Source: an uncultured Clostridia bacterium (GTDB taxonomy: Bacteria; Bacillota; Clostridia; Oscillospirales; Ruminococcaceae). Taken from it: a DNA stretch of 58,702 nucleotides. A model generated the notes under the pieces. The model made no database searches and had not been told where the DNA came from. It saw nothing but the letters and a program-made list of their open reading frames with translations. Location of the stretch: positions 1 through 58,702 of the forward strand of contig CAMUJF010000018.1 of NCBI GenBank assembly GCA_947089135.1, written 5' to 3'. Below are positions 8,902 to 15,908 of the stretch, one piece after another. Both the position numbers and the translations under genes were made by a program. The stretch's first letter is position 1. Each line of letters opens with the position of its first letter.

Positions 8902-9867
8902 TCACCTGATAATTTCGTCGTCCTGCTCAAAATCCTGATCGAACATATTCTCGGAACGAAGCTTCATATGCGGGTCTATCTCGTCAAGAAGCCCCACCGC
9001 TTCAGCAATATTGCAATAGAATACCTTAAATCCGTTTACATCATCCATGTTGTTTGTCAGGGCTTTTTTGTAGTATTCCCTGCTTTTGTCCAGATCTTTC
9101 GTCTGCAAATAAGCCAAAGAGCAGCCTCCCAAAGCAAAAGAATAATTTTTCCCTTCGTCAATGGACTTGTTGAAGTACTCCAAAGCCTTTTCTCCGTCTC
9201 CCTTTTTAAGGCAGGCAATTCCCATATCCGTGTATATGAAGTCAAAATAGCAATCCTTTTCAAGCAGAGCGTTATAGCACTCCAGAGCCTCGTCAAACCT
9301 GCCGTTCTGAGTAAGACACCTCGCCGTCAAAAGGTATGTATCGCTTAATTTTAAACCTTTATCCAAAGCCTCCTGAAAGTACTTAACGCCGTTTGATGGA
9401 TACCCCATAAGCTGATAGCAGCGTCCGATATAGAAGCACAGCACAGACCGCTTGTCGTCGGGAAGTACTTTTTCTTCAAGTGACTTGAATTTTTCAAGCG
9501 CACCGTTAAGATCAGCCAAATGCATATCGATTACAGCCTCACGAAGAAGCTTTGCTTCCGAACCCGAAAAATATCCGAAAACAAGGGCTCTGTCGAAATG
9601 ACCGAGTCTGTTTGATTCATATTCGGACTTTTTTCTGCCGAAAGAATAGTACGCCCAAAATCCGAGCGCGGCAGCCACAGCCGCTCCGACAAGCGGAGGA
9701 AAATAGTACGCTTCGGCATTTTCCGCACCGTACCGTTCAATAGCGTAAAGACTTCCTATACAAAGTCCCAGAAAGACGTGCGCCGCCACCCACGGAATAA
9801 CTCTTACAATAAAAGCGGAAAACCTGTCCCATAGGCTTGGGAGGCGTCTGTTATAATTTTCACGCAT
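8902..9867 (-). CDS. membrane-anchored TPR-repeat protein
   Basis: About 321 residues from the ATG at 9867. Two transmembrane segments near the N-terminus (FIVRVIPWVAAHVFLGL; LVGAAVAAALGFWAYYSF) are followed by a cytoplasmic array of tetratricopeptide repeats, with typical YFQEAL, ALECYNALLE and ALEYFNKS segments. An upstream in-frame ATG at 9978 would put the N-terminus inside the SRP RNA gene, so I reject it. TPR proteins are scaffolds; the partner is unknown. It lies 20 bases before dnaX and is probably co-transcribed. Confidence 0.8.
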   Translation of the reverse strand: MRENYNRRLPSLWDRFSAFIVRVIPWVAAHVFLGLCIGSLYAIERYGAENAEAYYFPPLVGAAVAAALGFWAYYSFGRKKSEYESNRLGHFDRALVFGYFSGSEAKLLREAVIDMHLADLNGALEKFKSLEEKVLPDDKRSVLCFYIGRCYQLMGYPSNGVKYFQEALDKGLKLSDTYLLTARCLTQNGRFDEALECYNALLEKDCYFDFIYTDMGIACLKKGDGEKALEYFNKSIDEGKNYSFALGGCSLAYLQTKDLDKSREYYKKALTNNMDDVNGFKVFYCNIAEAVGLLDEIDPHMKLRSENMFDQDFEQDDEIIR

Positions 9868-9911
9868 TGCGATAGCGCACCACCCTGAAAAATAAAATAT
9901 ATCCGGTACAT

Positions 9912-10015
9912 AGGTGTGCAGGCTTGCTGCGGCACACGAAACGTTCCGCTTAATGCTGCTCGGTTCCCCGCCTGACATGGTTCACGGTGTTCCGTTGCAC
10001 AGGGCCCGCACACCT
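9912..10015 (-). ncRNA. ffs: bacterial signal recognition particle RNA (4.5S type)
   Basis: On the minus strand, AGGTGTGCGGGCC at the 5' end pairs with AGCCTGCACACCT at the 3' end. Between them is the conserved Ffh-binding hairpin with GTGAACCATGTCAGG, GGGGAACCGAGCAGC and ATTAAGC. About 104 bases, without an Alu domain. It sits upstream of dnaX, a usual place in Firmicutes, and has its own promoter. Confidence 0.93.
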
Positions 10016-10046
10016 ATATATCGGATAAATCCGCTAAGTATTTAAT

Positions 10047-10075
10047 ATTATATCATACTTTTTTCACTTTTGCAA
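10047..10075 (-). promoter_or_regulatory. promoter of the SRP RNA
   Basis: Minus strand: TTGCAA (10070-10075), 17-base spacer, TATAAT (10047-10052). Initiation near 10040 would leave about 25 bases to be trimmed from the 5' end of the RNA. Confidence 0.7.
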
Positions 10076-10112
10076 GTATTTTTACAAATTTTTTTGAAGA
10101 AAATCCGCAGAC

Positions 10113-10155
10113 AAAAAGTCCCCCAACTCAATAAAAAATTGGGGGACTTTTTTTA
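10113..10155 (-). terminator. intrinsic terminator, bidirectional
   Basis: AAAAAGTCCCCCAA pairs with TTGGGGGACTTTTTTT around an A/T loop. It has runs of T on both strands and lies just past the unknown gene at 10194-11051. Confidence 0.85.
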
Positions 10156-10193
10156 ATTGTTCATTATTAATTGCCATGAGTAAAATTTCAACA

Positions 10194-11051
10194 TTAAATA
10201 TCACCCAGTACAGCGCCCGACAAATCAACACAAGCGCCCTTTTCTGCCATGTCCATAAACTTTTTAACCATTTCGGCGTCATGTATCACAGCTCCGCTAA
10301 GGTCAAGGGTACCGCGGTTCCAATTTCCGTGAAAATGATTCGCGCGCTCTTGGATTTCCTGCCAAAGCTGCGCGTATGTCCAGTCCTCAAGCTCCGCATA
10401 GGCTTCAAACTCATAGGCGGGCATAATGGTTTCCACAAAATGGAGAGCAGTAAACAAAAACCGCACGCTGCCGCTTCCGCTGTTAAAGGGTATTTCATAG
10501 ACACGCAGAAAACCCTCCTCGGTTTTCTTGCTCAACACAGGCTTGAAACGGCTTCTTTCAAGCGGGTACTCCAGTCTGTTGTCGTAGTCCTTGTCGTGAA
10601 TTACCATAAAGTGGGACTGCCCGTCCCCAGTGTTGTTCACACCGCCCTGCACCGCAAAGCGGAACACATAGTCGGTGTTGGGTTCAAGTTGTTTGTCGCA
10701 CTTGATCTGCGACCATGTCCAACTCCAGTCGCCAATCTCAAAGGCCTGAACGTTTTCTCCCCTAAAGTCGGAAATAAACATTCTGCTGCCTGCATTTACG
10801 GAGTTGCCGTCCGTTGACTGACAAGTTTCATCGAATTTAAACTCTTGGGCGTTGAAATTAATAATATTACTCATTTTAAAATCCTCCGTATCGTTATTCG
10901 CGGACGGAGCATGAGCGCCTTTGAGCAACCTTATACGGTCGTTCGAGACGTACTCCGCCCGACCGTGTTTTATCAGTCCCCGCGCCCTTTTAGGGTAGGT
11001 CAGACCGATTCGGTTATCAAATTCGTCTGTAACAATAACGTTTTTTTCCAT
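10194..11051 (-). CDS. unrecognised protein with a short basic N-terminal module
   Basis: About 285 residues from the ATG at 11051, which follows GGGGGAGG; an upstream ATG at 11078 lacks such a site. The N-terminal 55 residues (TDEFDNRIGLTYPKRARGL, then HGRAEYV) resemble a short basic segment I know from other clostridial hypothetical proteins. A beta-rich middle with many aromatic residues (WSWTWSQIKCD, YVFRFAVQGG) suggests a beta-sandwich. The C-terminus carries two similar DLSGAV segments. No signal peptide or membrane helix. Single gene with its own terminator; function not assigned. Confidence 0.75.
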   Translation of the reverse strand: MEKNVIVTDEFDNRIGLTYPKRARGLIKHGRAEYVSNDRIRLLKGAHAPSANNDTEDFKMSNIINFNAQEFKFDETCQSTDGNSVNAGSRMFISDFRGENVQAFEIGDWSWTWSQIKCDKQLEPNTDYVFRFAVQGGVNNTGDGQSHFMVIHDKDYDNRLEYPLERSRFKPVLSKKTEEGFLRVYEIPFNSGSGSVRFLFTALHFVETIMPAYEFEAYAELEDWTYAQLWQEIQERANHFHGNWNRGTLDLSGAVIHDAEMVKKFMDMAEKGACVDLSGAVLGDI

Positions 11052-11227
11052 GGGTGTCCTCCCCCTTGTTACTTTCATATTCGGTTTTAGTAAATGTCCT
11101 GCCGTTTTTTGTTATGGGTGCCGCTCCCCAGTTATTATAATAACATACCAAACAGCTTGTAACAATTGACATTTTTCACAATTTTACGCGCAATTTTTTG
11201 GTACAAACTCAATCTTCACAGCAGGTA

Positions 11228-11256
11228 TTGATTTTCGGTACATAAAATGCTATAAT
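11228..11256 (+). promoter_or_regulatory. promoter of azlCD
   Basis: TTGATT (11228-11233), 17-base spacer, TATAAT (11251-11256), about 48 bases before azlC. Confidence 0.65.
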
Positions 11257-11303
11257 AAAATATTGCTAAATAATGAATAACGTACAGAAAGGAACAGCAT
11301 AAA

Positions 11304-12023
11304 ATGTCGGACAATAATAACGCCAAAACTCAGTACAAAGCGGGAGCAAAATCGGGAATACCGATAATTTTCGGATTTATACCGGTCGGGATAGCCTATG
11401 CGATAATGGCAAGACAAGCGGGATTTTCAGCTCCGGAAACAGTTTTTATGTCAGTAGCCGTTTTCGCGGGAGCTAGCCAGATGATGGCCGCGGGAATGTA
11501 CGCACAAGGAGCAGGCATTGCCGCAATGATACTTGCAACGTTTATACTTAATCTGCGTCATCTTATTATGAGTACCTGCATTATGAATAAAATGCGCTCC
11601 GAAAAGGTCTCCGCAAAGCTTCTCGCGGCTTTTGGAGTCACCGATGAATCATTTGCAGTATTTACAACAGCAAAGCAGGAAAACTGCACAATGCCATATT
11701 TTCTGGGACTTATTTCCGTTACGTACCTTTCATGGGTTGCAGGCTCAGCAATAGGAGCTTTCGCTTCCGATTTTCTGCCGCCGATACTAACGGCAAGTCT
11801 CGGAATAGCCCTTTACGCAATGTTCATTGCCCTGCTAATGCCCGATTTGAAGCGCAGCTCCCGTTTGGGACTTCTTGTTATCTTTACGGCGGCAGTAAAT
11901 ACAATCCTCAGCAGATTTATTGCGTCAAGTTGGGCTCTGATCGTCTCCACACTGATATGCGCGGCAATAGGCGTATTTTTTGTTGACTCCGACAAAAAGG
12001 AGGACTCCGCAAATGAATGCTGA
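11304..12023 (+). CDS. azlC: AzlC-family branched-chain amino acid exporter, large subunit
   Basis: Polytopic membrane protein of 239 residues with the AzlC start pattern (GIPIIFGFIPVGIAYAIMA) and the conserved segment LNLRHLIMS. With AzlD it forms an exporter of branched-chain amino acids and analogues in the cytoplasmic membrane. It overlaps azlD by 11 bases, indicating translational coupling. The ribosome binding site is GAAAGGAAC. Confidence 0.92.
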   Translation: MSDNNNAKTQYKAGAKSGIPIIFGFIPVGIAYAIMARQAGFSAPETVFMSVAVFAGASQMMAAGMYAQGAGIAAMILATFILNLRHLIMSTCIMNKMRSEKVSAKLLAAFGVTDESFAVFTTAKQENCTMPYFLGLISVTYLSWVAGSAIGAFASDFLPPILTASLGIALYAMFIALLMPDLKRSSRLGLLVIFTAAVNTILSRFIASSWALIVSTLICAAIGVFFVDSDKKEDSANEC

Positions 12024-12327
12024 AATTATTTTTCTTATAGTCGGAATGGCGGCTGTTACGTACATTCCGAGGGCAATTCCTGCCGTTCTTATCGACAAAA
12101 TGAAATTTAGTTCCAAAATTGAAAAGTTTCTGAAACTGATACCGTACACCGCAATGTCCGCCCTGATTTTTCCGGGAGTATTCACCGTTGACTCGGACAG
12201 ACCATGGATAGGCATCGTCGGAGGATTTACGGCGGGATTGTTCGCATGGAAAAGGGCTCCGCTTATTGTATGTGTTCTTGCCGCTATTGCCGTTGATTTT
12301 GTACTGTACCTTGTCTTTCCGTTATAA
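12013..12327 (+). CDS. azlD: AzlD-family branched-chain amino acid exporter, small subunit
   Basis: Small membrane protein of 104 residues with about four hydrophobic helices and the family segment TYIPRAIPAVL. I chose the ATG at 12013 because AAGGAGG lies just before it; an in-frame ATG at 11980 adds only basic residues. It is the partner of AzlC and overlaps its 3' end. Confidence 0.9.
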   Translation: MNAEIIFLIVGMAAVTYIPRAIPAVLIDKMKFSSKIEKFLKLIPYTAMSALIFPGVFTVDSDRPWIGIVGGFTAGLFAWKRAPLIVCVLAAIAVDFVLYLVFPL

Positions 12328-12352
12328 TAATCACCGATTAAAAAGTGCATAA

Positions 12353-12388
12353 AAAATCTCCCGAAAGTGTATCTTTTCGGGAGATTTC
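12353..12388 (+). terminator. terminator of azlCD
   Basis: AAATCTCCCGAAA pairs with TTTTCGGGAGATTT. It lies between convergent genes and could act in both directions. Confidence 0.75.
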
Positions 12389-12393
12389 AAACA

Positions 12394-12431
12394 AAACTTC
12401 CGCAGAAAAATCACTTTCTCCGCGGAAGTTT
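12394..12431 (-). terminator. terminator of the rplU-rpmA operon
   Basis: AAACTTCCGC pairs with GCGGAAGTTT; on the minus strand it is followed by a TTTGTTT tract. It sits 14 bases after rpmA. Confidence 0.7.
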
Positions 12432-12444
12432 ATACTATCCGTAA

Positions 12445-12699
12445 TTATTCTGCGTATACGCTTACCTTTTTGCGGTCGCGTCCAACGCGCTCAAACTTAA
12501 CCTTTCCGCTTACTGTAGCAAAAAGCGTATCGTCAGAGCCTCTGCCTACGCCCTCACCCGGGTGAATGTGAGTACCTCTCTGACGGACAAGAATGTTGCC
12601 CGCAAGAACATGCTGACCATCGGCTCTCTTAACGCCGAGACGTTTCGATTCGGAATCTCTGCCGTTTTTGGTAGAGCCCATACCCTTTTTATGTGCCAT
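12445..12699 (-). CDS. rpmA: ribosomal protein L27 (bL27)
   Basis: Large-subunit ribosomal protein of 84 residues with the family core GSTKNGRDSESKRLG and HPGEGVGRG. It starts MAHKKGMG, the form found outside most Firmicutes. It lacks the roughly ten-residue N-terminal extension that Firmicutes L27 usually carries and the Prp protease removes. No prp (ysxB) gene separates it from rplU; only 38 bases do. Ribosome binding site GGAGGTG. Confidence 0.98.
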   Translation of the reverse strand: MAHKKGMGSTKNGRDSESKRLGVKRADGQHVLAGNILVRQRGTHIHPGEGVGRGSDDTLFATVSGKVKFERVGRDRKKVSVYAE

Positions 12700-12737
12700 T
12701 TAAATACACCTCCGGTAACTGAAATCGTTCAGATCGC

Positions 12738-13052
12738 TTACGCCTTTACAGCGTCAATACGAACTTTCGTATAGGGCTGTCTGTGACCCTGTTTCCTGTG
12801 GGAAGAACCCTTCTTGGGCTTGTAGGTGAAAACGGTGATCTTCTTAGCCTTACCGTTTTTAATTACCTTAGCTTCAACTGTTGCTCCGCTTACATAGGGA
12901 GCGCCTACCTCAAGACCGCTGTCCTTTCCGACAGCAATGATCTTGTCGAAAGTAACGGTATCATCAGCGTTAACGTCAAGCTTCTCAATAAAGATCTCGT
13001 CGCCCTCTTTTACCTGATACTGCTTTCCTCCGGTTTCGATAACTGCGTACAT
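12738..13052 (-). CDS. rplU: ribosomal protein L21 (bL21)
   Basis: Large-subunit ribosomal protein of 104 residues, normal length. It begins MYAVIETGGKQYQV and ends in the conserved basic SSHRKQGHRQPYTKV region. It is the first gene of the L21-L27 operon, preceded by a strong promoter and a structured leader of about 100 bases. Confidence 0.98.
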   Translation of the reverse strand: MYAVIETGGKQYQVKEGDEIFIEKLDVNADDTVTFDKIIAVGKDSGLEVGAPYVSGATVEAKVIKNGKAKKITVFTYKPKKGSSHRKQGHRQPYTKVRIDAVKA

Positions 13053-13155
13053 TTTGCGGCACCTGCCTTTTCAATAAAACTCGCTGAAACAGGGCGTACT
13101 GAACTGCAACTTAACAATTGCCGATCAATAACTTAAAGAGCCCGGAACACGCGGC
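13053..13155 (-). promoter_or_regulatory. rplU leader, likely L21 autoregulatory element
   Basis: The untranslated segment between the promoter (13162-13190) and rplU ends GGCAGGTGCCGCAAA immediately before the ATG. That matches my memory of the L21 leader of Firmicutes. It contains complementary segments that can fold upstream. The family assignment is by sequence and position only. Confidence 0.55.
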
Positions 13156-13161
13156 TTAATC

Positions 13162-13190
13162 ATTATACCACAGGCAAGTCCACATGTCAA
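13162..13190 (-). promoter_or_regulatory. promoter of the rplU-rpmA operon
   Basis: Minus strand: TTGACA (13185-13190), 17-base spacer, TATAAT (13162-13167); both hexamers are consensus. Confidence 0.85.
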
Positions 13191-13214
13191 GTATTTTTTT
13201 GTTTTTTCAGGAAA

Positions 13215-14453
13215 TTATTCTTCCGACACGCTGTTATCCACCTGTGTAAGACCGTTCCAAATGTTATTTACGCTTTCTACGCACTCAAAGTATTTCTGCG
13301 CAATGACCGACTGAGGTATACCCAGCTCCGCGGCGCAGGAGGACATAGTTTTCCAGTCCGCCTTTTCATAGGACAGTATAAGTTTGTACAGCGATCCCGT
13401 CCTGCCCTCTTTTTTCAGCAGAGCAAGCTTAATTTCATCGCTTATTGGGAGCTGTTCAAGAGCGTCCTCCAAAGGAACGCGCATAAGCTTTCCGAGAGTG
13501 GAGAACATTCCCAGCAAATATGCCTCGGAACGCGAAATGTTCATATCCTGAGCATATTCAAGAAGCTCGCTTGCAAATGTAGCACGCAGGAAAGATATCT
13601 TTATCAGCTCGTCTGGCATTGAACCGTCGTCCTGCTTGAAGCTGAGCAGATATATCCACTGCTTCAGCTGTCCCAGACCAAGTATTACCAACGCCTGCTT
13701 AACGGAACGCGCCTTGTTTCTGAGAGCAAAGTACGCCGAGTTTACAAGTCTCAGCAGCGAAAAAGTAAGGGAAACGTCCCTTGAAATTATATTCTCGATC
13801 TCGTCAATATCAGGTTCGTCCTTTGTAACTGCCACCATGAGCAGGAAGAAGTTGCTTTGCAGATAGTTGACCTTTTTAACGGTCGTAGGCATTTTCTCCG
13901 ATACAAATGTACCCTGATAGTATGTACAGCCCAGTTCTTTGGCTCTGTCGTAGGCTTCCTGAGTCTCAACATTATAAGCAATTACCTTTTTACCGAAAGA
14001 TTTTCCTATCTTAACAATATTTTCCACAGATGATGGATCAGCCGAAAAGTTCACCTTAATATAATCCACGATATCAAGAATACCGAAAAATCTCGGAGCA
14101 AACTCAAAATCCACGACCGCGATTTTATATCCGCCCTGCTTGTATTTTGTAATAAGGTTCTGCGAAAGCGGGTTAGTAATAAGCGAGTCCTCTATTTGAA
14201 TAACAAGCTTATTGGTTTTGAACATTTTGGGTATGCCTTTTTCCAGCAGGTTAGGAGTAAAGGTGAGAAAAGCGGTTTTTCCGTCGAGAAACCTTTCGCT
14301 GTCCATCGACGAAAGAAAATTTTCTATCGCGTTTGCGGCTGAAGCGTCGTCGGTATGATCAGCACGGAAACTGTTATCCGTATAGAGGATTTCATATCCG
14401 AAACTTTCCTGTTTTTCATTCACAAGCGCCTGTCTAACAATATAAGAATCCAT
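13215..14453 (-). CDS. EAL-like and HDOD domain signalling protein (YuxH type)
   Basis: About 412 residues. An N-terminal EAL-type fold (about 1-195) is followed by an HDOD domain (about 200-385; IISRDVSLTFSLLRLVNSA and the LG.GQLKQW helix are typical). The EAL signature is replaced (GYEILY at the start) and the catalytic acidic residues of active c-di-GMP phosphodiesterases are largely missing. It is therefore probably a binding or regulatory protein rather than an enzyme. It stands alone between the ribosomal operon and a HAD phosphatase. Confidence 0.87.
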   Translation of the reverse strand: MDSYIVRQALVNEKQESFGYEILYTDNSFRADHTDDASAANAIENFLSSMDSERFLDGKTAFLTFTPNLLEKGIPKMFKTNKLVIQIEDSLITNPLSQNLITKYKQGGYKIAVVDFEFAPRFFGILDIVDYIKVNFSADPSSVENIVKIGKSFGKKVIAYNVETQEAYDRAKELGCTYYQGTFVSEKMPTTVKKVNYLQSNFFLLMVAVTKDEPDIDEIENIISRDVSLTFSLLRLVNSAYFALRNKARSVKQALVILGLGQLKQWIYLLSFKQDDGSMPDELIKISFLRATFASELLEYAQDMNISRSEAYLLGMFSTLGKLMRVPLEDALEQLPISDEIKLALLKKEGRTGSLYKLILSYEKADWKTMSSCAAELGIPQSVIAQKYFECVESVNNIWNGLTQVDNSVSEE

Positions 14454-14524
14454 ACAGAATCCCTCCTATAATACTAATTATACAATATTTATTCTGATTT
14501 TTCAACTGTTTTTGTAAAAATTAA

Positions 14525-15160
14525 TTACATCATTTCAAAAAAGTTAAAAATAAACTTGTCGGCAGCAGTACGTATGGTTACAATATCCTCCTCGGAGTAC
14601 TTGTCGTAAACGCCGACGGCTTTCATTCCTGCGTTTTTAGCGCTTATTATCCCTTTAAGCACGTCCTCAAAAACAACACATTCGGAGGGAGAAACTCCAA
14701 GCTTAGATGCGGCATGAAGATAAATATCCGGAAAATCCTTGCTCTTTCCGACCTGTTCCGTTGTACAAAACACATCGAAAAAGCTGTAGACATGATTGTT
14801 GCGCAGGACCGGTTCGTACAAAGAATCAGGAGAAGCCGTGGCCACTGCAAGCTTTACGCCGCGCCGTTTCAGATAGTCCAGATAATCACGCACGCCCTCT
14901 TTAAGGAAGATGTTGTAACGGTACTCGCTGACCGCAAGGCTGTTGAACTCCCTGATAAGCTCCTCAGTAGATTCCTTAACGCCAAGCTTGTGCATTTCAT
15001 CTGCCGCGTCCTCATATGTCATTGCCGTAAGTCTATGTACAAATTCGTCCGTACAATTTATACCGCGCTTTTGCAGAAGTATCCTGTCAATTTTTTCCCA
15101 TACGGAATTGGAGTCAATAAGAGTTCCGTCAAGATCGAAAATTGCCGCGGAAAATTCCAT
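14525..15160 (-). CDS. HAD-superfamily phosphatase (beta-phosphoglucomutase-like)
   Basis: 211 residues. Motif I is FDLDGTLIDS near the N-terminus, motif II is AVATAS, motif III includes GKSKDFPD, and motif IV is CVVFEDVLKGI. A helical cap lies between motifs I and II. This is the phosphoglycolate phosphatase/beta-phosphoglucomutase subfamily; the substrate cannot be told from sequence. The start, preceded by AGGAGAA, follows the stop of the transglutaminase-like gene by one base, so the two are co-translated. Confidence 0.9.
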   Translation of the reverse strand: MEFSAAIFDLDGTLIDSNSVWEKIDRILLQKRGINCTDEFVHRLTAMTYEDAADEMHKLGVKESTEELIREFNSLAVSEYRYNIFLKEGVRDYLDYLKRRGVKLAVATASPDSLYEPVLRNNHVYSFFDVFCTTEQVGKSKDFPDIYLHAASKLGVSPSECVVFEDVLKGIISAKNAGMKAVGVYDKYSEEDIVTIRTAADKFIFNFFEMM

Positions 15161-15161
15161 T

Positions 15162-15896
15162 TCAATTCTCCTCCCCTGTTTTAAAAATATTTACCGACGA
15201 CTTAAAGTCCCTGTAGTCAGCAATGTCTATCCTGTGCTCATAAGACATATATTCAAACGTCATATTAAAATACTGCTCGTCCATGGTATCGCTGTAGACA
15301 TAGCCGTTCTCCACCGTATAGGAATTATTTGACAGCCACGTTGTGTCAATAAATATCCATTCTCCGTCAAGCAGCACCGCATTCCATTCATGACTCATAG
15401 GAGCCTCCATGAGGTGATCCGAAGCATCTCCTGCCGGATATGTTCCGCCGCGCAGATTGATACAATATATTTCCTGCATATTGCACAGCGCAGAAAACAA
15501 ATTGGAATACCCGGCACAGGTGGCTGTTTTGGTTTCCAGAACCGTTTCCAGACTTATGACATCCTGTGTTACCGCAGTTTCGGCAGCCGAATGATTGTAG
15601 TAAATGTTGTCGGCTACCCAATATTCGATTTTTTTGACCTTTTCAAAATCGTTTTCAGCACCCGAACATATCTCTCCAGACAGACGTTCAAGCTCTGACA
15701 ATATTTCCTTGTGAAGCCGCTCATCTTTTTTGACTGATATATATGGGGAACAGAATTTATCTCCGTAATTTGCAACATTTTCAAGCATTTTTCGATTGTG
15801 TTCAAAAACAGGCTCATAACTGTATTTTAACCACGCTTTGTTTAAAACCGGTAAAATACAAATTATGGAAACCAAAATCATAACAGAAATTTTCAT
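15162..15896 (-). CDS. exported or membrane-anchored transglutaminase-like protein
   Basis: 244 residues. A hydrophobic N-terminal segment (about 1-20) looks like a signal peptide or anchor. The transglutaminase-like core has Cys in ATCAGYSNLF, His in HEWNAV and Asp in FIDTTW, the complete papain-like triad. Bacterial members often act as extracellular proteases or peptide-bond enzymes; the substrate is unknown. It lies between mutS2 and the HAD gene in the same orientation. Confidence 0.87.
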   Translation of the reverse strand: MKISVMILVSIICILPVLNKAWLKYSYEPVFEHNRKMLENVANYGDKFCSPYISVKKDERLHKEILSELERLSGEICSGAENDFEKVKKIEYWVADNIYYNHSAAETAVTQDVISLETVLETKTATCAGYSNLFSALCNMQEIYCINLRGGTYPAGDASDHLMEAPMSHEWNAVLLDGEWIFIDTTWLSNNSYTVENGYVYSDTMDEQYFNMTFEYMSYEHRIDIADYRDFKSSVNIFKTGEEN

Positions 15897-15908
15897 ATGC
15901 CTCGCTCT

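Noticed and set aside
8902..9978. Longer reading of the TPR gene from the ATG at 9978
   Set aside because: Its first 37 codons run into the SRP RNA and have no ribosome binding site; the ATG at 9867 is better placed.
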